64,000 nucleotides of DNA from Lysobacter sp. cf310 (GCF_900114355.1 NZ_FOSS01000001.1:1042368-1106367); one strand, 5' to 3'. Shown: positions 18,080 through 26,374, counted from the stretch's first letter. Made by a program: numbers and translations. The notes: generated from the sequence alone by a model not told the origin.

Positions 18080-19042
18080 ATGGACCCAGGCATCCGTCAG
18101 CCCGAGGCGCCCGTGAAGTCCCGCCACCCCGCTCCGCTCAACGCCCTGCGGGCCTTCGAAGCGGCCGCGCGCTGCCTCAGTTTCCAGGGCGCGGCCGCGC
18201 AGTTGTTCGTGACCCCGGCGGCGGTCAGCCATCAGGTCAAACACCTCGAGGCTTACCTCGGCTGCAAGCTGTTCCATCGCGGCCATCGCTCCGTCGAGCT
18301 GACCCCTGAGGGCGCGACTCTGGCCGCGTCGCTGGGCGAAGTGTTCGGGCAACTCGATCTGGCCCTGGACCGCGCGATGGCGCCCACCGTCGCGGACCTG
18401 CGCGTGAGCACGGTGGAGTCCTTCGCCGCGAAATGGCTGGCGCCGCGGTTGCACCGATTCCATCGCGATCACCCCGAACTGCGCCTGCGCATCGAGACCG
18501 GCAACGAGCGCAGCGATTTCGCCCGCGACGGCACCGACGTCGCGATCCGCTACGGGGCCGGCGGCTACACCGGCGTCGACGCCGAACGCTTGCTGGAAGC
18601 GCCGGTGTTTCCGGTCTGCGCGCCCACGCTGCGCGACGACCTCGCGCCGCCATTGGCCAAGCCCGACGACCTGCGCCACCACACTCTGCTGCACGACGAA
18701 AGCGCGCTCGGCCGCGCCGGCGTGCCGGACTGGCCGGCCTGGCTGAAGGCCTGCGGCGCGACGCGCGTGGACGCGAGCCGCGGCCCGGTGTTCGCCAGCA
18801 TCTACCTGGCCCAGGAAGCCGCGGTCGCCGGCCACGGCGTCGCCCTGGGCGTCGCGCCGCTGGTCGAGGAGGATCTGCAACGCGGCCGCCTGATCCAGCC
18901 CTTCGAACACGTGCTGCCCAACGCCTACGCGTTCTGGATCGTGCGCCGCACGGGCAGTGAGCGCCATCCGTCGGCCGATGCGTTCTGCGCATGGTTGCGC
19001 AAGGAAGCCTCGGACACGGCCGCGCGCCTGGGTCGCGAATGA
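18080..19042 (+). CDS. LysR-family transcriptional regulator (GcvA-like)
   Basis: 320 residues. The N-terminal winged HTH reads LNALRAFEAAARCLSFQGAAAQLFVTPAAVSHQVKHLE (about residues 14-51), with the SFxxAAxxLxVTxxAVSxQVxxLE pattern of the GcvA/AmpR subgroup. The substrate-binding domain is type-2 periplasmic-like (about 95-300). Divergent from the two MBL hydrolases, it probably controls them. The intergenic region is AT-rich (TTAGTAAAAATAACTTG just before the start). Confidence 0.9.
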   Translation: MDPGIRQPEAPVKSRHPAPLNALRAFEAAARCLSFQGAAAQLFVTPAAVSHQVKHLEAYLGCKLFHRGHRSVELTPEGATLAASLGEVFGQLDLALDRAMAPTVADLRVSTVESFAAKWLAPRLHRFHRDHPELRLRIETGNERSDFARDGTDVAIRYGAGGYTGVDAERLLEAPVFPVCAPTLRDDLAPPLAKPDDLRHHTLLHDESALGRAGVPDWPAWLKACGATRVDASRGPVFASIYLAQEAAVAGHGVALGVAPLVEEDLQRGRLIQPFEHVLPNAYAFWIVRRTGSERHPSADAFCAWLRKEASDTAARLGRE

Positions 19043-19127
19043 AGGGGCGGAATCCGAACCAGGCGCGGGCCTGGCCGTCTTGGCCGATCTGTAGCGGCCT
19101 GAGCTGGCGCGCCCTGCACGCGCGAAT

Positions 19128-19424
19128 CTATTCCGGCACGCTCGCGTCCGCGTCCGTCATCGTCTCTTCGAGGCGGCTCATCGCCGCTACGTAGGCGTAT
19201 CGATACTTGCTGGACCCCGCTTTTGCGCGCTCGGAAGCTTGCCTATCGAATTTCGCCAGCACTGTGCGCAGGCGGTTCCGATCGGGGTGCGTCGCGACGA
19301 CCGCGTGGAGAACGGCATCGGTGGCCAGCAGATCGCCGCGCGCGACGTCCAGCTCCTCGCGCAACTGCGCGACCTGCCGGTTCATCTCCGAAATCAGGCG
19401 ATCCAGTTCGAACTTGAGGTCCAA
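19128..19424 (-). CDS. Small coiled-coil protein, unknown
   Basis: 98 residues from a TTG start preceded by GGAGA. The N-terminal ~50 residues (LISEMNRQVAQLREELDVARGD) are a strong coiled-coil. The C-terminal half has KFDRQASERAKAGSSKYRYAYVAAM. No signal peptide. Not recognised. Codon use is a little less GC-biased than in the surroundings. It lies at the edge of the AT-richer accessory stretch. Confidence 0.55.
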   Translation of the reverse strand: MDLKFELDRLISEMNRQVAQLREELDVARGDLLATDAVLHAVVATHPDRNRLRTVLAKFDRQASERAKAGSSKYRYAYVAAMSRLEETMTDADASVPE

Positions 19425-19644
19425 GGCGGTCTCCGGTGGTGGCTAGTGAGGTTGGCCGCTGAAGCCTACTACCGGAACGCTCCCATTCGCGCATGCGAAC
19501 AGCGGGTCCGCGCGGTTGCCGCGCTGCGGTGCACTACCCGCCCATCGATCGGCCGCGCGCCGCGGTTGTCCGGATCGTCCGGCCGGGCCCCTCGGCCTGC
19601 ACCAGTGCTCTACCATCGGAGCTCACATCAAGGAGGACCGGGCT

Positions 19645-19857
19645 ATGTGGACTGAAGTGGCTGGATACCTGATCGACCCGCGCCAGATCGCTGCGTTGGG
19701 ACCGGTGCATCCTTCCGGTACCGGCGGGAGCGGCGGCGCGGTTGCCTCGACCTTCGAGATCGTCACGCTGGGCGGGCACGTCGTGCTGCCCAAATTCGCC
19801 GACGCCAACCAGGCGAATGCGGCGCGCAACGCGCTCAAGGGCAGGCTTCCTGCCTGA
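19645..19857 (+). CDS. Small protein, unknown
   Basis: 70 residues. ATG at 19645 is chosen because a strong Shine-Dalgarno (AAGGAGG) lies about 10 bases before it; an upstream in-frame start at 19516 has none. The protein is beta-rich with FEIVTLGGHVVLP and a helical NQANAARNALKGRL end. No signal peptide. It resembles short conserved hypothetical proteins; function unknown. Confidence 0.62.
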   Translation: MWTEVAGYLIDPRQIAALGPVHPSGTGGSGGAVASTFEIVTLGGHVVLPKFADANQANAARNALKGRLPA

Positions 19858-20390
19858 GCCCGGAAACGCGAGCAGCCCGCCGATGAGGGCCAGTCGCTGG
19901 GACCGTCCTTGCGAGTGTCTCCGGCCTTCGCCATTACATCGCTAGTTCTGCTATGGCCCTCAGCGGATCTTTAGGTCAAGCGGAGGTTACGACCGATGCG
20001 ATGTCCGCTTCCAATCCGAAGCGGACATTGCGCGCGGCGCAACAGTGATGCCGGGAGACTATGTCGATCACTAGGCGCATAAGGGCCGGCATGCCCCTCC
20101 TTGCTGATGAATAGGGAGTCGAAGAAGTCCCTGAAGATCAATCGGTGCCAAACAGCTCGCTCATTGAGACCTGCTGCTCACCTTGAATGTGGATCGTGAC
20201 TGCGGATCAGCTTGCGAGAGTCGATCAAACGCTGCGAATTCTCGCGGAAACCGATGAATTCAAGCTGCAGCTCTCACTAATTGCCACATCTTCACAATCC
20301 ATCCACGTACTTCAACCTCAGCTGAAGACGGGTCATGACGACGGCAAAAAGGCCGCTATATTCCAGGTTCCCCCGACGAAGGAGATTGGA
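19858..20390. other. Non-coding or decayed stretch
   Basis: This 533-base region has no convincing gene. It contains the 11-bp-stem palindrome at 20001-20028. An open frame from 20187 runs into the next lipoprotein gene, but lacks coding character and a ribosome site. GC falls below that of the surroundings. A TATATT-like -10 lies near 20357, probably for the lipoprotein. Confidence 0.45.
20001..20028. repeat. TCCGCT inverted repeat
   Basis: A perfect 11-bp inverted repeat ATGTCCGCTTC / GAAGCGGACAT around a CAATCC loop. Related but degenerate copies occur near 21810, 21870-21890, 21950 and 24716-24739, all within the accessory stretch. Confidence 0.6.
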
Positions 20391-20657
20391 ATGTTTCTGA
20401 CCAAGCAACATGTGGTGGTGGCACGTACGCTCGGCGTGGCGATCGTCGCTCTGAGCCTCGGCGCCTGCGCCACTTACAAAGAAGAGTTTGCAGGGATCAA
20501 CTCGCGCCTCGATCAACTCGACACGAAGGTGCAGGGCGCGGCCCAGAGCGCCGAATCCGCCAATCAGTCCGCCCAGCAGGCCAACCAGCGCCTGGATCAA
20601 ATGGAAAGCCGCGTCCAGCAGCTCGAAGCGGCGCCGCGCCGTAAGCCGCGCGGTTAA
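20391..20657 (+). CDS. Small alanine-zipper lipoprotein (Lpp-like)
   Basis: 88 residues. The ATG at 20391 follows GGAGATTGGA. A lipoprotein signal ends in LSLGAC with lipidation Cys27. The mature part, ATYKEEFAGINSRLDQLDTKV followed by QSAESANQSAQQANQRLDQME, is an Ala/Gln heptad-repeat coiled-coil. This resembles OprI/Lpp murein lipoproteins, but the C-terminus is basic (PRRKPRG) and lacks the terminal Lys. Outer-membrane anchored by prediction. Confidence 0.8.
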   Translation: MFLTKQHVVVARTLGVAIVALSLGACATYKEEFAGINSRLDQLDTKVQGAAQSAESANQSAQQANQRLDQMESRVQQLEAAPRRKPRG

Positions 20658-20701
20658 TCGCTTTTGCGCCATTCACGACGAACGGCCTGAACCGGGAACC
20701 G

Positions 20702-21496
20702 GTGGCCTATGCGGGCCGCCGGTCTCCTTGTCTTCATCCAGTCTTCGTTCCGAGGAACCGTCCCATCCGTACTGACACACGCCCTGCGATCCGGGCCATT
20801 CATGCTGCGCTGGCATTGGCGTTGGCGTTCGCGAGCTTCGACGCGGCCAGCGCCGAGGATGCCGCCGCGCGACCAGTCGTCGCCGCCGATCAGCTTCCGC
20901 CCGATCAAGACGTATCCGCCACGGTGATCGAGCTCGCGGGCTGGGTGGTCGCCGCCAAGGACAGCCACGGCTATCCCTTCGCGGTCATAGACAAGGCCTC
21001 CGCGCAGATCTTGGTGTTCGGCGGCGACGGCCGGCTTCGCGGCGCGGCACCCGGGCTGTTCGGCTCGGCGGTCGGCGATCACACGGCCCCCGGCGTCGCC
21101 GGCCTCGCGCTGCGCGAGATTCCAGGCCGGGATCGCACCACGCCCGCGGGCCGCTTCGTGGGCGGTTTCGGCCCGTCGATCGACGCAGGCCGCGTGCTGT
21201 GGGTGGACTACGATTCCGCGGTCTCCATCCACCCTATCGCCACTGGCGTTCCGGAAGAGAGACGCCCCGAACGCCTTGCATCGCCTTCGCCGGACGACAA
21301 CCGCGTCACTCATGGCTGCATCAACGTCTCGCCCGAGTTTTACGAGCAGATCATCCGTCCGACCTTCGAGCGCGGCGGAGTGTTCTATATCTTGCCGGAT
21401 GCAGAGCCGATAGCGGAGGCCTTCCCGGACTTCGCGAAAAGTCGCGAGACCACGAAGCGCAAGGGTGGAAGACGCGCACGCGCGGCCCGCGAGTGA
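20702..21496 (+). CDS. L,D-transpeptidase-family protein
   Basis: Up to 264 residues from GTG 20702; the true start is uncertain. The hydrophobic stretch AALALALAFASFDAASA (about 35-52) is probably the signal peptide, so the start may be nearer. The YkuD-type catalytic motif VTHGCINVS (Cys near residue 204) and upstream SIHPI match the H-x-SxHGC(R/I)N pattern used in peptidoglycan 3-3 crosslinking or lipoprotein attachment. Location after a murein-lipoprotein-like gene is suggestive. The C-terminus is strongly basic. Confidence 0.75.
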   Translation: MAYAGRRSPCLHPVFVPRNRPIRTDTRPAIRAIHAALALALAFASFDAASAEDAAARPVVAADQLPPDQDVSATVIELAGWVVAAKDSHGYPFAVIDKASAQILVFGGDGRLRGAAPGLFGSAVGDHTAPGVAGLALREIPGRDRTTPAGRFVGGFGPSIDAGRVLWVDYDSAVSIHPIATGVPEERRPERLASPSPDDNRVTHGCINVSPEFYEQIIRPTFERGGVFYILPDAEPIAEAFPDFAKSRETTKRKGGRRARAARE

Positions 21497-21734
21497 AGGG
21501 CGCGCCGGCGGATGCCTTTAGCTATGCGAGGCGGCGCAGCGACTGATGCCGCTCGTGGCCCTGCCTACTCTTCTAATGTGCAGTGCGTGCTGCGACCTCC
21601 ATGCAATAGGCGCGCTGTCAGGCATTTCGTCTGATCTTGATAGCTACTCGACCCACCAAGTCCAGGAGCATGCGTCCTTAGCTTAAACATCCGTCTCCTC
21701 CGCATTGCCCCGTCCAGCTTACTTAACGATTAGG

Positions 21735-21790
21735 CCTGGCAATTTGTTCGAGTCGGTGCGGCTTCGCGGCTCAGCCTGATTCTAACGTCG
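21735..21790. other. Degenerate attC-like site
   Basis: GCCTGGCAATTTGTTCGAG followed by GTGCGGCTTCGCGGCTCAGCC and TTCTAACGTC resembles the AATTCGTTCAAGC / GCTTCGCGGC architecture of xanthomonad and pseudomonad integron recombination sites. Both outer core boxes are altered, so it is probably inactive. Confidence 0.4.
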
Positions 21791-22368
21791 GTCTAAGCCC
21801 CTTATCGCCGATAGCGGACCTATGCCCACGCTGGACGGCCGGAATAGCGTTAGCTTCCCCTTGCGAGCCAAAGCGGAAATGGGTCCTTCTTTGCCCAAAG
21901 CCGTATTGCAGGGCTTTCCCCGCCGAGGCCGCTGGGTCGGCTTATGCGTGTCCGCTTGTTAGCCAGGCCCAGCAGCCCTAAGATCGAGCTCTGTCAGGGG
22001 ATGAGCTCATCTACGATGTGTCGTAGGCAATTCCAGTATCCGACCCCAGGAATACCTAATTAGGTAGTGGAGGATTAGGGGAGATCTAATTGCGTTGATA
22101 GCAGTCAAAGGGTCACGTAGCAAGGCTGAGTTCTAAGTCTGTGTCGTCACAACCAGAAGCGATGCTGATCTTCTCGTATGCCTCATTGAGTCGAGAAGTC
22201 CAGCGTGTAGAACTGATTGAATTTGCTGCTTCGTTGACTCTTCTAGCGTGGCCACATCAAAACCTGCCTCGTGCAATCGCGCAGCGCTGAGCCCTCCTGA
22301 TCTGCCATATAAAATCTCGTTGCACCGCAGGTTGACAAAGAGAACACCGGCTCAGGGGCGCCCCTGAT

Positions 22369-22432
22369 GTCCAACAATTCGTTCAAGTCAGCATCGCTTT
22401 GCGGTGCAGCATAGCTCAGGCTTTTAGCCGGC
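22369..22432 (+). other. attC-like integron recombination site
   Basis: It opens with GTCCAAC (RYYYAAC core box), followed by AATTCGTTCAAGTC, a central GCATCGC / GCGGTGC palindrome, ATAGCTCAGGC and a degenerate right core (TTTTAGCC). The order and spacing are those of ~60-bp chromosomal attC sites. The FRG gene starts 12 bases later, the usual cassette arrangement. Confidence 0.65.
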
Positions 22433-22444
22433 CACCAAACATCC

Positions 22445-23140
22445 ATGCAGACGAAAGAAATAAAGTCGCTAGTCGAGTTCATTCGAGAGTCTGACTCGCT
22501 CGGACCATTTTCCGATTTGGTGCTTTTTCGTGGACAAGCAAAGCAAGGCAACTTACTTCCTGGAGTCGCACGCAAGAATCCCAAGCGTGACACAACGAAA
22601 GAGGAGCGCCAGATACTGCAACAGCTGGCTCTTCAAGGCGCATCACTTCTCAATGGTGCGGGCGAAACCGAGCTAGACCGCCTCATTTATGCACAGCATT
22701 ACGGCTTGAAAACTCGCCTACTCGACTGGACTAGCAATCCGCTAGCAGCTCTCTGGTTCGCCTGTTCTGACCGATGCGAGGGGGACGTGTATGTCTACTC
22801 GATGGAGGCAGACGATTTACTTGAGAAAGACGTCTACTCCAAGGATCCATTCGTGATTGCAAAGACGCGTGTTATCCAACCCAGAATGAATAATCAAAGA
22901 ATCACAGCTCAGAGCGGCTGGTTCACACTGCACCGCTACTCCAAGACAAGCAGTAGCTTCGTTGCCCTAGACAAGAACCCTCAAGCACGTAAGTACCTCA
23001 GTGAGTACCGAGTACCCGCAAAGTTCCGGTTATCGATCATCCATTCACTCGACAGGCACGGCGTCAACGCAAGCACGCTCTTTCCCGACATAGGAGGCCT
23101 TTGCGCACATCTCAACTGGCGACATAGGCTGGCCTTGTAA
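22445..23140 (+). CDS. FRG-domain protein (integron-like gene cassette)
   Basis: 231 residues. LFRGQ (27-31) plus the QHYGLKTRLLDWTSNPLAALWFAC stretch (about 84-107) define the FRG domain, whose conserved Arg, His, Asp and Trp suggest an enzymatic pocket; such proteins recur in mobile and defence loci. No signal peptide. Base composition is near 50 % GC, far below neighbours. The gene lies between two attC-like sites and its TAA overlaps the downstream one, typical of a mobile cassette. Biochemical activity is unknown. Confidence 0.85.
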   Translation: MQTKEIKSLVEFIRESDSLGPFSDLVLFRGQAKQGNLLPGVARKNPKRDTTKEERQILQQLALQGASLLNGAGETELDRLIYAQHYGLKTRLLDWTSNPLAALWFACSDRCEGDVYVYSMEADDLLEKDVYSKDPFVIAKTRVIQPRMNNQRITAQSGWFTLHRYSKTSSSFVALDKNPQARKYLSEYRVPAKFRLSIIHSLDRHGVNASTLFPDIGGLCAHLNWRHRLAL

Positions 23141-23194
23141 CTCGTTCAAGCCGTCGCGAATTCGCAACGAGTATTGACTCAAGCGTTGGCCAAT
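23131..23194 (+). other. attC-like integron recombination site
   Basis: GTAACTCGTTCAAGCC, a central CGTCGCGA / TCGCAACG pair, ATTGACTCAAGC and the right core GTTGGCC form a full attC-like order. The FRG stop codon lies inside the left box. Confidence 0.65.
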
Positions 23195-23905
23195 ACTCCC
23201 TTATGGCCGGAAGCCGGCATTGGCGTACAGGCGCCTAAGCCAAGCTATCTGGAGAGAGGCGGCGGCGCCGCTGTGTCCGCGCCAATGCCTTTCCTGGGCT
23301 TTCGAGCTGGGAATCGCCGCGGGAAAACAGTCCGACGAAAAAAAGGAAATTGAGGAGGCCGCCGAAAGAAGACTGAAGCGGCCTTGGGGCAGAGCGGCTA
23401 TTATTCAGAGCAAAGTTGCGCAGCGGGTGGCCACCTACGATGCCGTAGCCAAACATCATCGCCGAGCTCATAGACGAGCATGGGTGGATATTCTCGCGTG
23501 CGCCTAAGGCGCTGCTGACTAGCAATGGATTGTGGTGATCGATGACGAAGCCGTCGCTGACGTGAGTGATGAGCTCGTTGCGCTCAGATTTTTCGTCGAC
23601 GCTGCAGCGGACGATCAGGTGAATGGCAATACGTCCTTCATTCGGTTTTCGCCTTGGCTTCTTAAGTAAATCGAGAAATACTGCAAAGCAGGGAGCATGG
23701 AACCACCTGATCTCCTACGCCCAGTGACATTCGGCGCTACCTCAGTAGCGAGCTTCCTAACTCAGCCGCCTAGGCCGAAAGTTCTTTGGGTATCCGCAGT
23801 TGAGCGCAGTTTTTTGAAGCTCCCGGGCCACCCGTTGACTATCCCATCCCATTGCCTCGACGATCAGGACAGAAATTGAGCAAGAGAATACTTGAAAAAC
23901 CGCAT
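23195..23905. other. Inter-cassette region with decayed coding fragments
   Basis: About 710 bases without a well-supported gene. A GC-rich patch (23220-23510) contains a short open frame on each strand without similarity I recognise. An open frame near 23528-23669 (WIVVIDDEAVADVSDELVALRF, cut here) ends at a TAA and looks like the 3' remnant of a lost gene. No attC was seen close to 23850. Confidence 0.4.
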
Positions 23906-24643
23906 ATGGAAGACAACATGATCGATATCGGGGACGTGGATGCACCGATCTATCGCATCTTCTCGCTCGAACGATTGTTGGACGTGCTTCGCACACAAAC
24001 GAATGCACTGGTTCACCCGTCGAAGTGGGACGATCCTTTCGAAAATTTCTTCCTTAAAAGCCATGCTGAATTGCCGGACGGAACGCACGTCAGCATGGAA
24101 AGCCTGTCCGCAAGCTGGTATGGCCAGTGCTGGACGCGGAACCGCGATAGCGATGCGATGTGGCGGATATATAGCGCAGCTCAAACTGGCGTTCGCATTG
24201 GCACGACTTCACGAGCCCTTTTCTCGTCGTTTTACCAAGAGTCTGATACCTTCGCGAGCCTCAAGTATTTGATTGGCTCAGTTGACTATCAATCTCGAGC
24301 GGATATTGAGCGCTTCTTGTCGGAAACCACATTTACTGACTTAGCTTTCGGTGGACAGCCGCATCGTTTTGGGAGGACGCTACTCGTGAAGCGACCCGAG
24401 TTTTCCCATGAAAACGAGATTCGACTCTTGTTTCACGATGTGGAAGGCAATCACGGGCATGATCGTCTGGCGATATTTCCCTTCCCATTTGACCGGATCG
24501 TTTCTGAGGTGGCTCTCGATCCGCGGTTGAGCGAGACAGACTTCGCACAAAGACGCAAGGAGCTCGTCGATGCGGGCTGCTCTGTGCCGATCATCCAATC
24601 TGACCTTTATCAATTCAGCCCCAGCACGATCCGCCTGGGGTGA
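23906..24643 (+). CDS. DUF2971 domain protein
   Basis: 245 residues; ATG at 23906 chosen as the start of the conserved part (YRIFSLERLLDVL). WDDPFENFF (about 42), WTRNRDSDAMWRIYS (about 78-92), VRIGTTSRALF and LVKRPEFSHENEIRLLF are the DUF2971 signature strings. The family is common in mobile elements and is sometimes suggested to act in phage defence; no activity is established. It lies 300 bases from the tRNA-Thr 3' end. GC is around 50 %, consistent with acquisition together with the FRG gene. Confidence 0.82.
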   Translation: MEDNMIDIGDVDAPIYRIFSLERLLDVLRTQTNALVHPSKWDDPFENFFLKSHAELPDGTHVSMESLSASWYGQCWTRNRDSDAMWRIYSAAQTGVRIGTTSRALFSSFYQESDTFASLKYLIGSVDYQSRADIERFLSETTFTDLAFGGQPHRFGRTLLVKRPEFSHENEIRLLFHDVEGNHGHDRLAIFPFPFDRIVSEVALDPRLSETDFAQRRKELVDAGCSVPIIQSDLYQFSPSTIRLG

Positions 24644-24946
24644 TGTCGAGGGGAGACAGCATTTGGCGACGGAGAGCTCGCGGTCGGGCGAGTATGTCAC
24701 CGGTCTACGGCAAAAGTCCGCTTCCGCCCCATAGCGGACAAACAGCAACGACATATTGGGTAACTGGGATCCGCCACCATCGAAGTGCTAGATTGCCTTT
24801 ATCACCGCAGCCGTCAGCGTGTCAGTGAACGCCGCCATGACCGGCCGCGATGGGGCGACCTAGAACGACAAGACACGAAAAATTCCGAAATTTGCGGGGT
24901 TTGGCGTCATCCCAGGGTTGTCTTGGCGACGACTGAGCCTGGGCTT
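24644..24946. other. Intergenic region between the accessory stretch and tRNA-Thr
   Basis: 303 bases without a gene. It contains the TCCGCT repeat at 24716-24739. I see no direct repeat of the tRNA-Thr 3' end elsewhere in the accessory stretch by eye. Confidence 0.5.
24716..24739. repeat. TCCGCT inverted repeat copy
   Basis: GTCCGCT...AGCGGAC around TCCGCCCCAT. It shares its arms with the palindrome at 20001-20028. Confidence 0.5.
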
Positions 24947-25022
24947 TGGTGCCGGCAGTCAGAATCGAACTGACGACCTACCGCTTACAAGGCGGTTGCT
25001 CTACCAACTGAGCTATGCCGGC
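24947..25022 (-). tRNA. tRNA-Thr (UGU anticodon)
   Basis: On the minus strand the sequence begins GCCGGCATAGCTCAGTTGG. The anticodon arm is ACCGC / GCGGT with loop CTTGTAA (anticodon TGT). The T arm has GTTCGATTC, and the acceptor GCCGGC pairs with GCCGGC before A-CCA. CCA is encoded (24947-24949). All four arms fold without mismatch. Confidence 0.97.
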
Positions 25023-25108
25023 GAAGGGCGACATTCTAGCCCGTGCGCGCGTCGGGTGGCGGATTCCGGAGCGGATACGGCCTGGAAACGCCCCGGGCGT
25101 GCCGCCGC

Positions 25109-25897
25109 TCAGCGCAACTTCGCGCAGTCGATGCCGCGGCGCTGCACCGCGATCGCGGATTGGGCGGCGTCGGGATCGAAGCCCTCGCCCGCGACCACGT
25201 CCAGCCAGGTGCTGGCGCGGGCGTCGCCCAGCGGCTCGGCCTGGGCGGCGAAGCCGGCGGCGTTCAGGGCTTGCGCGCGTTTGCGCGCGGCGTCTTCGGT
25301 GCGGTAACGGCCGAGCGCGATCGCGTGCGCCTCGGCGCCGTCGGCGACCACGAAGTAATCGTTGAAGCCGGCCGCGGCGATGCGCTGCGCGACCGCCTGC
25401 GCTTGTTCGCGCGAGGGCTGTGGCGGCAGCAGTACGCGCCAGCCACGCGCGGGGGCGGCGCGCTGTTCTCGCACCGCGATGCGTTGCGCCAGCGGTTGCA
25501 GGTACTGCCGCGCGGACGCGGCCAGGTCGCCGTTCTCGAACGGGCCGAAGCTGTAGCAACGGGCGTTCTTGGCGAGCGCGGCCTCGGCGGCGGGCGCAGG
25601 CGCAGCGGCTTCCGGCTCGGCGCTGGGCGCAGCGACCGGCGGCGCGGCGGGAGCGGCGGCGGGCGGCGCCGCTGCGCTCACGGTGGCATCGCGCAACGCG
25701 GTGCTGGGCGGGTCGGTCGCGGGGCGCGCGTTCGCACGCGCGGCGGGCGCATCGCGTTCGCTGAGCAACTGCAGACGCGCGATGCCCAGCGGCGGCGTGT
25801 CCGGCGCGGGCGGCGCCACCGGCGCGCGCAGGCCCCACCACGCGGTCACGCCGAGGTTGAGCATCAACAACAGTACGAGCAGCGCACGGACCAGCAT
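25109..25897 (-). CDS. SPOR-domain membrane protein
   Basis: 262 residues. One N-terminal transmembrane helix (about 4-22, ALLVLLLMLNLGVTAWW) is followed by a Pro/Ala-rich periplasmic linker (about 55-110). A C-terminal SPOR-like domain (about 110-215) has CYSFGPFENGD, GWRVLLPP, YFVVADGAEAHAIALGRY and AARKRAQALNAAGF. SPOR domains bind denuded septal peptidoglycan, so a cell-division or envelope role is likely. It is last in the fakAB-plsY-birA-coaX cluster, upstream of tRNA-Thr. Confidence 0.85.
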   Translation of the reverse strand: MLVRALLVLLLMLNLGVTAWWGLRAPVAPPAPDTPPLGIARLQLLSERDAPAARANARPATDPPSTALRDATVSAAAPPAAAPAAPPVAAPSAEPEAAAPAPAAEAALAKNARCYSFGPFENGDLAASARQYLQPLAQRIAVREQRAAPARGWRVLLPPQPSREQAQAVAQRIAAAGFNDYFVVADGAEAHAIALGRYRTEDAARKRAQALNAAGFAAQAEPLGDARASTWLDVVAGEGFDPDAAQSAIAVQRRGIDCAKLR

Positions 25898-26137
25898 GGC
25901 GCGATTCTATGCCCTGGGCCGCGCGCCCTCCCAGTTCGCGCAGGCATCGAACGCGCGCGTTGCGACGCGCGTCATATTCGCTGCGTGCGCGCGTGCGGCG
26001 CGGTGGCGGGCGTCACAGGGGCGTCGATGCGGCGTTGCGCCGACAGGCACATCGCGTGCGGCAGCATCCCGTATCGATCGGATCCGAATGCGCGCGAGTC
26101 GGCCTGGCCGCGATACGCCGCGCTGACGCCGCGACGC

Positions 26138-26374
26138 TCAGTTCGCGGCGACGGCCGGCGTCGCCTCGGGCGCGGGCGCGACGGCGGCCGGCACCGGCGT
26201 GGGTTTGGCGGCCGTGCGCGGGCGCGGCGCGGTCTCGCTCAGCAAACGCAGCGGCGCGATCCCGGACGCGACGACGGCCGGCGCCGCGGCGGGCACGGAT
26301 TCGCGCTGCCACCACCACGCGGCCACGCCCAGGTTCAGCACCAGCAACAGGACGATCAGGGCGCGCAGCAGCAT
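26138..26374 (-). CDS. Truncated paralogue of the adjacent SPOR protein's membrane anchor
   Basis: 78 residues: MLLRALIVLLLVLNLGVAAWW (cut) followed by a Pro/Ala linker including PLRLLSE. It aligns closely with residues 1-60 of the adjacent SPOR protein (ML-V/L-RAL-x-VLLL-x-LNLGV and LLSE) but stops before any SPOR domain. A stop at 26138 ends it cleanly, and no degenerate SPOR sequence was seen between the two genes. It is either a partial duplication or a stand-alone small membrane protein. Confidence 0.7.
   Translation of the reverse strand: MLLRALIVLLLVLNLGVAAWWWQRESVPAAAPAVVASGIAPLRLLSETAPRPRTAAKPTPVPAAVAPAPEATPAVAAN

Larger units (their letters stand above)
21497..22444. other. AT-richer non-coding accessory stretch
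   Basis: This 948-base region has no solid gene. It contains two attC-like sites (21735-21790, degenerate; 22369-22432) and parts of TCCGCT repeats. A short open frame, 22102-22290, could encode a ~50-residue cassette protein starting at GTG 22141. GC is clearly below the chromosomal mean, pointing to acquired DNA. Confidence 0.5.

Noticed and set aside
20187-20390. N-terminal extension of the small lipoprotein
   Set aside because: The signal peptide and lipobox start at 20391 behind a good ribosome site. An extension would bury the signal peptide.
22243-22593. Minus-strand frame across the attC-like site and FRG start
   Set aside because: It overlaps the FRG coding region and attC site, has no ribosome site and no recognisable domain.
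23220-23507. 95-residue plus-strand frame between the FRG and DUF2971 genes
   Set aside because: It has no recognisable domain, no ribosome site, and equal-length frames on the other strand; more likely decayed sequence.
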